Part shown: positions 30,201 through 37,668 of the stretch, piece by piece
Layout: each line of letters starts with the position of its first letter
Position numbering within the stretch: position 1 is the first letter of the stretch
NCBI RefSeq assembly: GCF_900069005.2
Contig: NZ_LN831275.1
Coordinates: forward strand, 64,258 to 128,257
DNA: 64,000 nt
Direction of reading: 5' to 3'
Source of the DNA: Paenibacillus sp. GM2
Lineage (GTDB): Bacteria; Bacillota; Bacilli; Paenibacillales; Paenibacillaceae
Program-made: the position numbers and the translations under genes
Notes under the pieces: generated by a model
What the model was told of the DNA's origin: nothing
The model's input: only the letters and a program-made list of their open reading frames with translations
Databases searched by the model: none

Positions 30201-31347
30201 TCAATCCGGAGAGTTGAAGGCAGTGGTAGATTCAAGCGGCCATGCCAGAATCACAGTCAAAGCAGATGCTGTGAAGAAGGCGATATCCGAAGCAAAGGCT
30301 GGAACTATGGAGCTGCTTATACAAGGGGCTGAAGATGCCCGGCAGTTGACCGTCTCCATACCGATTGATCTGGTGAACATCGCCATAGAAGCCGGTATCA
30401 TACGCATCGAGATTTGCCCCGGATTTGCTTCAGTGCAGCTGCCGGTGTCGTTATTTAAAGATGCTACTGGCAATGCAATGCTCGAATTGAACATGGCGAA
30501 GGTTGATAACCTTGCCCTAGCCGAAGATGTCCGCACGATCATCGGATCGAACACGGTGTATGACTGCACCTTGAACATTGACGGTGAGAAGATCAACAAG
30601 TTCAGCCAAGAACAATCCATGAGAATAGCTATACCGTACACGCTGAAGCCGGGCGAGAACCCGGTCCAGATTGTCATCTACTATCTGTCAGAGGATGGCA
30701 AGTTTGAAGTGATCAAGAACGGCCGTTATAACAAGGACACGGGCATGGTGGAATTCAACGCGAAGTACTTCGGCAGATTTACCGCCATCGTTAATCCGGT
30801 GCAATTCAACGATACAAAAGCTATCACATGGGCGAGCGACAGCATCGACGGATTAGCAGCACGCGGAATCATAAACGGTGTGACGAAGAATTCATTCGCC
30901 CCGGGCAATTCCATTACAAGAGCTGAGTTTATTCAAATGTTAATGCTGACGCTTGACCTGAACCAGGCGAATGCGATAAGCTCCTTCACGGATATTGAGC
31001 AAGAGGCATGGTATTATAACTCGGTCGCTTCAGCTCAGCAGCTCGGTATCGTGTCCGGTCTAACCGATGGATCATTTGGCATCAATGACAAGATTACTCG
31101 TCAAGAGATGGCCGTAATGGCCTACCGGGCAATTCAGACGGCGGGGATTACATTAAATGAAGGTATAGCTCCTGCCGCTTTCTATGATGCGCAAGACATT
31201 GCAACCTACGCAAAAGAAGCAGTAGATTCAATGTCACAAGCAGGCATTATTAAAGGCATCGGCAATGACAAGTTCGACCCTAAGGGGACCGCAACTCGCG
31301 CACAAGCAGCGGTTATCCTGTATGATTTGTTGATGAAGTCTCTGTAA
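24235..31347 (+). CDS. Giant cell-surface xylanase: CE15-like esterase, CBM22 pair, GH10, three FN3, SLH
   Basis: About 2370 residues from MKSKRFISSFLV (AAAGGAGA eight bases upstream). Order: signal peptide 1-28 (VLA cleavage); two beta-sandwich repeats about 33-230; glucuronoyl-esterase-like CE15 domain about 255-605 with Ser441 (GVSINGK), Asp464 and His589; unassigned beta region 606-985; two CBM22/CBM4_9-like xylan-binding modules about 989-1140 and 1150-1317; GH10 endo-beta-1,4-xylanase about 1320-1675 with acid/base Glu1459 (WDVVNEAFDG) and nucleophile Glu1595 (ITELDIPS); three FN3 repeats to about 1960; a Ser/Pro/Thr linker; a beta domain; and three SLH repeats from about 2193 (TRAE, TRQE, TRAQ). 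Anchored to the wall polymer, it would cut xylan and its ester links to lignin. In the CE15 motif the usual Arg after Ser is Ile442. Confidence 0.95.
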   Translation: MKSKRFISSFLVTIMLFTLVDMNLVLADENTPINKTNYTATANGEANKTASSLITLVFEEPVPGLVESDITISDGTATAAKGTLTVVSGSNDTQYELGISGVTLEGTIHLKITKNGVVDAEKIVDVHGIPITYNVINVGGAAFVSDSTAIRLTFNKAVANLATEDILLSAGTPATVSNYATSTAEKGSLTKISDTVYELGLTNITRTGTLGIEIHKIGIETAKKNVIVNAKVDKTALQPTPPRDYFQQNITNLPKTSGLNDLFEFLDPSAGTNGRVESETDWSERREELRDLIQYYYYGRKYPTPKSAITVNAPTNQVNVTINDNGKNVSGSLGNVTVPSGNAPEGGWPVIIAFGFSQTAMATQNGYAVINVSNWGSSRTGNYYNLYPFNPYEYDFNTGSIMTAAWTVSRIIDAMELSAEANGGINQWKINPYKSITTGVSINGKYALMSAAMDDRVSAAAPVDSGQSGVSSFRYIAEGKLFYYNSPLDRIYRRNQKGLNSIQYSGESFWMGLGTAAGFHRQTDMDYMPFDSHAVEALMAPRPLIAFAADNNFDWTTPPSSVMAISAAKEVYEFLGSDNIAVRVRDGAHAIQDRDVPFMIAVMDKEFSDKPLEVRDLYPNSNPPSYGMGVYDKISDMTVYPYDIDSSYLRWSRPGKYTLWTDYEIVTEGIPATIKVHSDDTKVKLTILDAANKPTNDTWTADVVDGIAEFKLTENQVKIGRYEITTLGAAKDSKTVYFQGVDLATALRHGTARNDNGAAVMYGFTSKINKDLIEVYADGNKLTQSFQEDTEQAWILNYGVTTNPNENNRIPNNSFNIITLKKLQMEAMPGSTFEISIDKSKLANNQETVSWNASAAVQKIGPQPDWPPQPNSQTDDGTRPLLPATKTNFNAVVAFNLNESADLAAGDTLKITFSEPMSKGDFGIGFDFSDDFTLKWAADNKAVEVVFNDVTKNKGEVCNLYIMRLSDAAGNMIAAPIHHSFTLESDSNVIYHEGFENGNTLQQNGDATVSRTQEYAAAGSNSLSVAPTAANNYSGVALRNNSLTTPMLPGGKYKLTAKALSAKDATLGVRVETKDNTGKDTYGTVGKSTVNLLAGQWADVALEFTVPADHQSVSAIVFHNDAQIQGLTFYLDEVKLQVISPPPSVEEPEIKELLHYNFDNEAEQGSLFTSAASSNIEWINQSGIGKNDDTVLKVTHIPGTSYTSADNAVRLTLAEPLPAGGVYNISVWIYAPAAGNEGKGVLTGTGVVLNQDYANSAYKLPSSPGTLPIDQWKEVNVQTPLMENPLQSIDFRLVVNDAANHAEVWYIDQIVISQVGDLKEIPKWDLTLPSIADTYSQYFMIGNVMSAGQTTDAGNTAMYEHHYNIMTPENDMKPQYLSSAKGVYNYSNADTLVEWAEANNILVHGHTLVWHSQSAPWLTTDTDNKPLTRAEAQSNMKDYIDHIAGHFKGKLASWDVVNEAFDGGFGIPTDWKTVLRKNSPWYMAYENGADASKGESGVDYIYDAFVFARLADPGATLYYNDYNENEPWKREAMALMAEDLNEKWKTDARNTEPGRLLVEGIGMQAHYWIQSLNPDTVEASIARFAQAGVKVSITELDIPSTGALTKEDEALQAELYAKLFVIFKKYASSIERVTFWGKADSQSWRASGSPLLFDKALAAKPAYYAVIDPESYLHIIMPAAPTNVSAQAKSSSEIEISWTAANADGYNVYRSDAVDGAYRKLNSVTVTEATYFNTGLEANTTYFYKVTSLSGDYESEMSEYAAATTDSDTKEPETPAAPTNVKAEPKGTSRIELSWTASADADGYNVYRSDAADGPYHRLNSLTVTEATYGDTGLEASSTYFYKVTAVKGELESEKSGYAMATTDGETKVPEAPAAPTNISAQAKSSSEIEISWAASTNATGYNIYRSTSVNGNYSKINPQSITTTWFRNSGLAASTTYYYKLTAVNEAGESELSAAVQATTNSISTNPGSPSTSTSPSSPTPSTNPAPDQSGELKAVVDSSGHARITVKADAVKKAISEAKAGTMELLIQGAEDARQLTVSIPIDLVNIAIEAGIIRIEICPGFASVQLPVSLFKDATGNAMLELNMAKVDNLALAEDVRTIIGSNTVYDCTLNIDGEKINKFSQEQSMRIAIPYTLKPGENPVQIVIYYLSEDGKFEVIKNGRYNKDTGMVEFNAKYFGRFTAIVNPVQFNDTKAITWASDSIDGLAARGIINGVTKNSFAPGNSITRAEFIQMLMLTLDLNQANAISSFTDIEQEAWYYNSVASAQQLGIVSGLTDGSFGINDKITRQEMAVMAYRAIQTAGITLNEGIAPAAFYDAQDIATYAKEAVDSMSQAGIIKGIGNDKFDPKGTATRAQAAVILYDLLMKSL

Positions 31348-31370
31348 CTTTAGCTGGTACTGACCCCGTC

Positions 31371-31404
31371 GGGCACCCTGCGGCTTCTTGTCTGCAGGGT
31401 GCTC
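31371..31404 (+). terminator. Probable terminator of the xylanase gene
   Basis: GGGCACCCTGC (31371-31381) and GCAGGGTGCTC (31394-31404) pair through a 12-base loop, followed by the weak T-tract TCTTGT. Confidence 0.6.
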
Positions 31405-31526
31405 TCTTGTAAATGAAGTCGCTTCGATCTGTGACGACTCAACAAGGAAAAACAATCAATATAGAGAATTTATTGATTAAGATATTTTGGAGTTTATAGA
31501 AGATGTCTCTAGAGGGAGGATTCACA

Positions 31527-32669
31527 ATGAGAAAGAGTCTGAATCCAAAGCAGGCGAGTCTAACTCTACTGATAGTTTGCTGCATCCTTGTCGTCGCCGC
31601 TATTGGGTTGCACAACAAGCATTATTGGCCTTTTAAGAGAGCAGACACAACAACGGCTGCCAACGCCCTTAATGAGGTAGCAGACCGCGTAGCGAAGCTG
31701 AAGCAGGCCGGAGATACTCCAACCCTGGAGCAGCTTGTCGATGCTTTTCAGCCCCTGGAGTTAATCGACGTACATAACCACGATGCCTCGGGCTCACGTT
31801 ACTTCTCGATGCTTGAGCCCTGGAAGAGACTTCATATCAACAAAGTCGTTCTCTTCGGCGATGTATCCGAGCCCAGCGCGATCGGTACAGATGCTGTCGC
31901 CTGGTCAGCCTATCAGAGCTCTCCCGAGCAATTTCTCCCCTTCTTCTCAGGCTTCGACCTTCATGACGAAGGCAGTCTGGACGTCATTCGCAACAATCTG
32001 GAGCAGGGTTATTTCGGACTTGGCGAGATTGCCGCCGCCTCGACCTTCTCCCCCGTCGTATCCCGTGTCGCCTGGAAGGCCTCGGACCCTATGGATGGGT
32101 TCCTGCCTGACATCTATGAACTCCTTGCGACTTATAAAGCCCCCATTCTGCTTCATATTGATCCGCCCAACGGCTATCCGATTCTCAAGCTGGAAGAAGC
32201 ACTGGAGGCCTACCCGAACACAACCTTTATCTTTGGTCATATGAACGCCTACAGCTCACCAGAGGAGATCGATCGTCTACTTGGCAAGCATTCGAATCTA
32301 TATGCTGACTTTTTCGCCGGGTTCTCCGTCTATAATCCCGAAGGGGGAGGGCATCCCGAAAATTTTATACCGATAATGAGGAAATATCCGAAGCGCTTCA
32401 TGCTCAGTACGGACTCGGGCTATGGCATTGGAAGCGAGGAACAGGCCATCGACGCGATGTATCGAATTCTGTACCTGCTGGATGACCCGGAGCTTGCCAG
32501 GAAGATTGCGCATGACAATATGATGGAACTTATTCAGGCGCAGCCAGCAACAATGACGCAGCTGGCTGCCATTCGGAAGCTGGTGGCCGATAGCGGGGAG
32601 ATTTATAACTACGACAAAATGTCGAAGCTGGAAGCTGGAGAAATACTGGCTAATGCCGGGAAGCGATAA
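31527..32669 (+). CDS. Membrane-anchored amidohydrolase-2-family metal hydrolase
   Basis: 380 residues from MRKSLNPKQASL, with GGGAGGA eight bases before the ATG (the frame opens earlier at 31503). An N-terminal helix (about 10-30) anchors it outside the membrane; a TIM-barrel domain follows. Metal-site motifs are in place: IDVHNHD (near residue 85), LGEIAA, LLHIDPPNG, FIFGHMNAY and LSTDSGYG. Family members decarboxylate or hydrolyse varied substrates, so the reaction is open. Placed behind the xylanase gene but after a terminator-like hairpin; a joint role in xylan or lignin ester metabolism is speculation. Confidence 0.8.
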   Translation: MRKSLNPKQASLTLLIVCCILVVAAIGLHNKHYWPFKRADTTTAANALNEVADRVAKLKQAGDTPTLEQLVDAFQPLELIDVHNHDASGSRYFSMLEPWKRLHINKVVLFGDVSEPSAIGTDAVAWSAYQSSPEQFLPFFSGFDLHDEGSLDVIRNNLEQGYFGLGEIAAASTFSPVVSRVAWKASDPMDGFLPDIYELLATYKAPILLHIDPPNGYPILKLEEALEAYPNTTFIFGHMNAYSSPEEIDRLLGKHSNLYADFFAGFSVYNPEGGGHPENFIPIMRKYPKRFMLSTDSGYGIGSEEQAIDAMYRILYLLDDPELARKIAHDNMMELIQAQPATMTQLAAIRKLVADSGEIYNYDKMSKLEAGEILANAGKR

Positions 32670-32700
32670 TGCTATGAGAAGACCACGTTGAATGCAAGAT

Positions 32701-32745
32701 AGAGAGCTGTAACAGGTCCTGATGGACAAGCTGTTGCAGCTCTCT
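32701..32745. terminator. Terminator hairpin between amidohydrolase and SDR genes
   Basis: Stem AGAGAGCTGTAACAG (32701-32715) / CTGTTGCAGCTCTCT (32731-32745), one mismatch. Serves the two convergent genes. Resembles the hairpin at 23883-23922, sharing GCTGTAAC-GGTC and CTGTTGCAGC. Confidence 0.8.
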
Positions 32746-32760
32746 TTGAGGCTTAAGCAA

Positions 32761-33525
32761 TTACAGATGGGATCCGCCGCTGGCATCAATGAACTGACCT
32801 GTTACCCAACGGCTGTCCGATGAGGCAAGAAAAGCAGCAATATCCGCAACATCTTCAGGCTCCCCCCATCTATTGAAGGCTGAGAGACCAGCGGCATATT
32901 TCTGTCCATCCGGATTTTGTAGCGTTGCGGCATTCATCTCTGTATTAATAATGCCAGGTCGAATGGCGTTTACTGTAATATTGCGTCCTCCCAGTTGCTG
33001 TGCCAAAGCCAGCGTAAGCACGTCAATCGCCCCCTTCGACATACTGTAAGTAAAGACGCTAGGGGAGGCTACACGTGTGACAAATGAGGATACATTGATA
33101 ATACGCCCTCCATCCCTCAGGTGCGGCAACACTTGTCGGGTCACAAAAAACGGCGCTTTAACATTCATGTTCATGACTTCATCATAAGATTCTTCCGTAG
33201 CCTCTTCTAAGGTCAAGATTTGACCGACTCCAGCGTTGTTTACCAGAATATCCAGCCGATTATCGCCGGTACGTTCCCGCAGGGCCTCATCCAAGGACGC
33301 ATATAGATTATAAATCCCGTTAAGCGTTCTTAAGTCAGCGCCGATTGCGATTGCAGCTCCTCCCCTCTGCTTGATCTTATCAACTACTTCTTCCGCTTCA
33401 TTTTGCCTGGTTCCATAGTGTACGACAACGAACGCGCCCTCCTGTGCCAGACGCAAAGCAATGCCGCGACCGATCCCCCGGCTTGCACCGGTTACTAAAG
33501 CAATTTTTCCACCTAATTTACCCAT
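32761..33525 (-). CDS. Short-chain dehydrogenase/reductase
   Basis: 254 residues from MGKLGGKIALVTGASRGIG; the start at 33525 has AGGAGATGAGG upstream. Classical SDR: cofactor loop TGASRGIG, NNAG (VNNAGVGQ near 90) and the catalytic YSMSKGA (Tyr-x-x-x-Lys near 160-164). A T-R pair rather than an acidic residue after beta-2 (VHYGTRQN) favours NADPH. Substrate unknown. Convergent with the amidohydrolase gene. Confidence 0.9.
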   Translation of the reverse strand: MGKLGGKIALVTGASRGIGRGIALRLAQEGAFVVVHYGTRQNEAEEVVDKIKQRGGAAIAIGADLRTLNGIYNLYASLDEALRERTGDNRLDILVNNAGVGQILTLEEATEESYDEVMNMNVKAPFFVTRQVLPHLRDGGRIINVSSFVTRVASPSVFTYSMSKGAIDVLTLALAQQLGGRNITVNAIRPGIINTEMNAATLQNPDGQKYAAGLSAFNRWGEPEDVADIAAFLASSDSRWVTGQFIDASGGSHL

Positions 33526-33675
33526 TTCCTCATCTCCTAATATCGAATTCATGTCTATTTATATCATGGGGCGATATTGGAAATGTTGCTCTCTCATTAG
33601 GCATTCATTCCGCCTATAAATATGTGGTAGAATAATCATGGTTATTGATAAGAACTAGAGAAAGGGCGACATAGA

Positions 33676-34245
33676 TTGGCACAATTATTTTTCAAATACG
33701 GGGCAATGAATAGCGGCAAATCGATTGAAATTTTGAAGGTGGCCCATAACTACGAGGAGCAGAACAAACCTGTACTTATTTTTACTCCTGCCGTTGATGA
33801 TCGGGATGAGGTCGGCTTCGTGTCCTCTCGGATCGGGCTGCGCCGGCAAGCCATTCCGATGAACAAGGATACGGACATTTTCGGCATCGTTAAAAGCCAT
33901 AGCCCTCGGCTCTATTGCGTATTGGTCGATGAATGCCAATTCCTGGGTGAGGACAGTATCAAGCAACTAGTCCGGATCGTTGACGAACTGGATATTCCGG
34001 TAATGGCGTTCGGGCTGAAAAACGATTTCCAGAATCACCTGTTTGAGGGCAGCCGCCAACTGCTTATCTACGCGGATAAGATTGAAGAAATGAAGACGAT
34101 CTGCTGGTTCTGTGCGCGCAAGGCAACGATGAATTTGCGGGTAGAGAACGGTAAGCCTGTCTATACCGGTGAGCAAATTCAAATCGGCGGCAACGAATCA
34201 TACTATCCGGTATGCCGTAAATGCCACGCAAACCCACCGCTATAA
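33676..34245 (+). CDS. tdk: Thymidine kinase (type II)
   Basis: Phosphorylates thymidine for salvage to dTMP. 189 residues, TTG start with AAAGGG nine bases upstream. Walker A loop GAMNSGKS (residues about 9-16), the DECQFL Walker B/catalytic Glu segment, and the zinc lasso with CWFCARK and CRKCHANP. The C-terminus ends right after the zinc site. Next to a dGTPase gene, so two nucleotide-pool enzymes flank the repeat block. Confidence 0.95.
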   Translation: MAQLFFKYGAMNSGKSIEILKVAHNYEEQNKPVLIFTPAVDDRDEVGFVSSRIGLRRQAIPMNKDTDIFGIVKSHSPRLYCVLVDECQFLGEDSIKQLVRIVDELDIPVMAFGLKNDFQNHLFEGSRQLLIYADKIEEMKTICWFCARKATMNLRVENGKPVYTGEQIQIGGNESYYPVCRKCHANPPL

Positions 34246-34249
34246 GACT

Positions 34250-34442
34250 CTAGCGAAACTACGGAGCGTTATTGGCACCAGTTTCGACAACTAAAATCCT
34301 ACGTAACTGCCGACCGCTATTGGTGCCATTGGCGGCAACTAAAATCTAATAAAACTACGGATCGCTATTGGCGCCAGTTGGTGGTAGCTAATTTCTTACG
34401 AAACTGCGGGCCGTTATTGTCGCCAGTTAGCGGCAACTAAAT
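34250..34442. repeat. Four degenerate 49-bp direct units related to the 187-bp element
   Basis: Units starting near 34250, 34299, 34348 and 34397 each open with a C/T-TA-(A/C)-GAAACT-like start, then an ACGGA(T)CG(C/T)TATTGG-type core and a GGCAACTAAAATC tail. Same orientation as the forward units of the element that starts at 34443; divergence suggests they are older. Begins 5 bp after the thymidine kinase stop. Confidence 0.75.
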
Positions 34443-34629
34443 TCTAACGAAACTACAGATCGCTATTAGCGCCAATTTGGAACTAAATAAATTCTAACGA
34501 AACTACAGATCGTTATTTACAGAAAATAGGGCGTCTGGTCCACTTATGTAAACCAATAGCGATACCCAGTTTCGTTAGAATTTTAGAGAACTGTTTTGAG
34601 CACAAATAGCGATACCCAGTTTCGTTAGA
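34443..34629. repeat. 187-bp dispersed repeat, tdk-dgt copy 1
   Basis: Forward units at 34443 and 34493 (TCTAACGAAACTACAGATCG in both) and inverted units ending near 34580 and at 34629 (GATACCCAGTTTCGTTAGA). The length and the 50-bp unit spacing equal those at 2143-2329. Confidence 0.88.
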
Positions 34630-34687
34630 GCTAGCAGGCAGGTTCAGACTATGCCGGATTCGAAAAGTCTCGCCCACTTGTCGAGAA

Positions 34688-35120
34688 TCTAACGAAACTC
34701 CAGAGCGCTATTTGCTCGAAAATAGGGGCAGAAGATATCTAACGAAACCTCATATCGTTATTCGCGGCAAATCGAGGCTTTTCGCGCCAAAATGGACTAA
34801 ATAACGATCCACAGTTTCGTTAAAATTCCGAAGGGCCTTTTTGTTCCTGAATAACGCTCCACAGTTTCGTTAGAGCTAGCAGGCAGGTTCAGACTATACC
34901 CAGATTCGAGAACGCCTTGCCCACTGTCAAGAATCTAACGAAACTCCAGAGCGCTATTTGCTCGAAAATAGGGGCAGAAGATATCTAACGAAACCTCATA
35001 TCGTTATTCAGGGGAAATCGAGGCTTTTCGCGCCAAAATGGACTAAATAACGATCCACAGTTTCGTTAAAATTCCCAAGGGCCTTTTTGTTCCTGAATAA
35101 CGCTCCACAGTTTCGTTAGA
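34688..35120. repeat. Two tandem copies of the 187-bp repeat (245-bp period)
   Basis: Elements 34688-34874 and 34934-35120, each 187 bp, lie in a near-identical direct duplication with a 245-bp period (linker marker GCTAGCAGGCAGG at 34630 and 34875). Forward units TCTAACGAAAC at 34688/34738 and again 245-246 bp later; inverted units end in CAGTTTCGTTA. Few differences between copies, so a recent duplication. Confidence 0.9.
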
Positions 35121-35126
35121 GCTAAT

Positions 35127-35164
35127 AAAAGAAGGAGCAGGCTAATAAGCCTGCTCCTTCTTTT
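35127..35164. terminator. Bidirectional terminator after dgt
   Basis: Perfect 17-bp stem AAAAGAAGGAGCAGGCT (35127-35143) / AGCCTGCTCCTTCTTTT (35148-35164) with a 4-base loop. A/T-rich arms give T-runs on both strands. It directly abuts the dgt stop codon. Confidence 0.88.
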
Positions 35165-35165
35165 A

Positions 35166-36575
35166 TTAATCCATATCGTAAATGGTACCTACCTTCAGTC
35201 CGTACAGCTCATTATAGATTTTTTCTGCATAAGCGTCTGTCATGCCTGCGATATAGTCGATGATCATATGCTCCCAGGTCCATATCGGCTTCTCCCTTGC
35301 CTGATCGCGGTCGAAGCGACGCAGCCAGTCGCCCGGGATGATCGACTTGGACGTCTCTGGATCGACAAACGCGTCCCATAACCGCTTGATAACCCAAGCG
35401 CTGCGCTTCTGCAGCCGCTGTACGCGCAAGTCACGGATCATCGTTACCCATGCGAAGCTTTTCAGCACGCTTACTGTACGCAGCATATCCTCATCCTCCC
35501 GTCCCTCCTTGACGAAAGTCACCTTTTGCCAATTGCCATCCGAGACAACGCCAAGGCTGGAGACGAATAAACTGACCCAATAGGCCTTCACCTCGCGACG
35601 TGTCCGGGAATAATCATGACCACAAATCGGCATTTTCTCATTCCAGACTCGCAGGAACGAATCCAGCACCTCTTCGACCTTCACCTGGATTTTCTCCGGG
35701 ACCCAGCCCACCCAGAAGAAATCCTCCAGCGTCATAATCTTCTCGACAATCAGTCGTTGAATATTCGAATCCTTGAGAAAATGCTCATGCACCTCAATTT
35801 TTCCCGCTTTGATGCCGTCCTCCAGATCATGTGCCGAATAGGCGATATCGTCGCATAAATCCATCAGCTGCGCTTCGAACGTTTTTTTACCTTTGGGAAT
35901 CCCCCAACGATCACGAATGTAAGAAATATACTCCCACTCGTGCAGGTAGAGGCCCTTTTTATTAACGGTGCCAGGGTAAGGGTATTTATTCGTCCCAAGC
36001 AGTACCGCGTCAGACAAGTTCAGTCCGTCGATATTCTCCCGCTTCTCCAGGAACATCATCAGCCGGAAATTGTGGGCATTCCCTTCAAAATGCTCATACT
36101 TCCGCCTTACAGCTTCCCGGACCCTTTGTTCTTCCTCAGGGCTTGGGCTGCTGTTCTTCAAGGCCTGCCCGATTTTCTCTTCCACCAGCTTCTCCAATAT
36201 ATGGTCCAGCACCTCTTCACCTTTGTGTCCAAAGGGAGGGTGCCCGAAATCATGGCAGATCGCCGCACACTCGACAACCTCCGGATCAATGATCAATCCG
36301 GGATGATCGGCCTGATCCAGGGCGACATCCGGGTAGGAGCGAAGCAAACTGCGCGCGGCTTCCCGAGCGATTTGCGCCACTTCCAGCGAATGTGTCAGCC
36401 GGGTCCGATAATAGTCACCGGTGCCCGCCCCAAATACCTGCGACTTGCCCTGCAGACGACGGAAGGTTGGCGAATGAATCAATCGCGAATAATCGCGTTC
36501 AAAGGTCGCGCGGCTCTTTTCCTGCCCGATATTGTCCGGGTACTGACGATGCTCCCTCATTTCCTGTATATTCAT
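35166..36575 (-). CDS. dgt: dGTP triphosphohydrolase-like HD-domain protein
   Basis: 469 residues. HD-domain phosphohydrolase of the dNTPase family: the motif RLTHSLEVAQIAREAAR gives the first His, CHDFGHPPFGHKGEEVLD the HD pair and following His, and YSAHDLEDG the last Asp. The N-terminal EKSRATFERDYSRLIHSPTFRRLQGKSQVF is conserved in dGTPases. Hydrolyses dNTPs to deoxynucleoside and triphosphate; substrate preference among dNTPs is not visible. GGGGTG nine bases before the ATG. Confidence 0.92.
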   Translation of the reverse strand: MNIQEMREHRQYPDNIGQEKSRATFERDYSRLIHSPTFRRLQGKSQVFGAGTGDYYRTRLTHSLEVAQIAREAARSLLRSYPDVALDQADHPGLIIDPEVVECAAICHDFGHPPFGHKGEEVLDHILEKLVEEKIGQALKNSSPSPEEEQRVREAVRRKYEHFEGNAHNFRLMMFLEKRENIDGLNLSDAVLLGTNKYPYPGTVNKKGLYLHEWEYISYIRDRWGIPKGKKTFEAQLMDLCDDIAYSAHDLEDGIKAGKIEVHEHFLKDSNIQRLIVEKIMTLEDFFWVGWVPEKIQVKVEEVLDSFLRVWNEKMPICGHDYSRTRREVKAYWVSLFVSSLGVVSDGNWQKVTFVKEGREDEDMLRTVSVLKSFAWVTMIRDLRVQRLQKRSAWVIKRLWDAFVDPETSKSIIPGDWLRRFDRDQAREKPIWTWEHMIIDYIAGMTDAYAEKIYNELYGLKVGTIYDMD

Positions 36576-36932
36576 AAGTCTCGCACCCCTTCATTTCTTT
36601 GCTCTATTTATGTTATTGTAGCCACCACAGGGAGAAACTTAAAGCAAAAATTTAAAGCTATTCTACTCTCTATTTCTTCAACCCCTGTCCCTGTTCAAAT
36701 CTTATCCTCTATAGTGAAATTGCGCCGAATAAACCAAGTACCCGTAACGCTCGGCCCATACGATCGGCATAGACAGGAGCCCTTTCCAGTTGAGCAGGGC
36801 CGCCATCTTAAAAACAGGAAATTTTCAATTATAGTCAACTATTCTGAAGCATCCCTCGTTCATTCTGATACTATAGAGGTGGTATTCTTTATTCTAATCA
36901 ATCACCACCGTAAAGAACGGAGAGATCTAAGC
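36576..36932. other. Divergent dgt-GNAT intergenic region
   Basis: 357 bp without a supported gene; an open frame crossing it from 35940 is the antisense of dgt plus spacer. A possible hairpin GGTGGT/ACCACC (36877-36908) precedes the GNAT ribosome binding site. No promoter that I would call with confidence. Confidence 0.4.
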
Positions 36933-37652
36933 ATGATCATTTGGAAAGGAAATCAACCGAGCGCTCACGATCTGATGCAGCTTCATGTTGAGGCGCTTTT
37001 TACACATGACCAGCATACACGACTTCATTCCGTCAATGAGCCTTGGCCTGGGGAAGCCCCTGCCCCGCGGTTCTTCTTGGGTAGAACAACAGACGGGAAA
37101 GCGATTTGTCGCTTCCGCTATGATGTGCAGGATACGCTTATCGCGCAGTTGCAGGAGCTATGTGCCGATGAAGCCGCTGTTCAGGATTTTCAGACAAAGC
37201 CGAGGCATTTCGGGGCGTACATGAGCCTTCTGCAAGGAGAGAGCTTTTCCATGGGACCCTGCTACCTTATTCCTCCGCTTGTTCCTCCATCCATACAAGT
37301 AATCAGCCTTACCCGTTCTAATATTCTGGAATGGCTGCCCATAGATTTCGAATGGCTTATCTCTGAGATCGACTATGCGCAGCCTTGCGTAGCATGGATT
37401 CACAATAACCAGGCCGTCTCAATCTGCCGTAGCGTACGTATCACTTCGCAAGCCCATGAAGCGGGTCTCGAAACGCTGGAACCGTATCGCGGAAGAGGAT
37501 ATGCTGGCCCTGTCGTTGCCGGATGGGCGGCTGCAGTACGCAAGGCAGGGAATCTCCCCCTATACAGCACAGTAACGGAGAATACGGCATCTCAAAGCGT
37601 TGCTGGAAAACTCGGTTTGCCCTTCTATGGAGTTAATTTCATAATCTATTGA
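36933..37652 (+). CDS. GNAT-family N-acetyltransferase
   Basis: 239 residues from MIIWKGNQPSAHDLMQLH, with GGAGAG nine bases before the ATG. The frame stays open far upstream, but that part overlaps dgt and lacks a start signal. C-terminal GNAT fold: acetyl-CoA loop YRGRGYAGPVVAGWAAAVRKAG near residue 190 and the closing NTASQSVAGKLGLPFYGVNF. The N-terminal half is unlike common GNATs and may bind the acceptor. Acceptor unknown. Confidence 0.82.
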   Translation: MIIWKGNQPSAHDLMQLHVEALFTHDQHTRLHSVNEPWPGEAPAPRFFLGRTTDGKAICRFRYDVQDTLIAQLQELCADEAAVQDFQTKPRHFGAYMSLLQGESFSMGPCYLIPPLVPPSIQVISLTRSNILEWLPIDFEWLISEIDYAQPCVAWIHNNQAVSICRSVRITSQAHEAGLETLEPYRGRGYAGPVVAGWAAAVRKAGNLPLYSTVTENTASQSVAGKLGLPFYGVNFIIY

Positions 37653-37668
37653 TGATGCCTTGCCAGTA

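Noticed and set aside
35940..36932. Long upstream extension of the GNAT frame
   Set aside because: It is antisense to most of dgt and the intergenic gap; the real start at 36933 has a good ribosome binding site.
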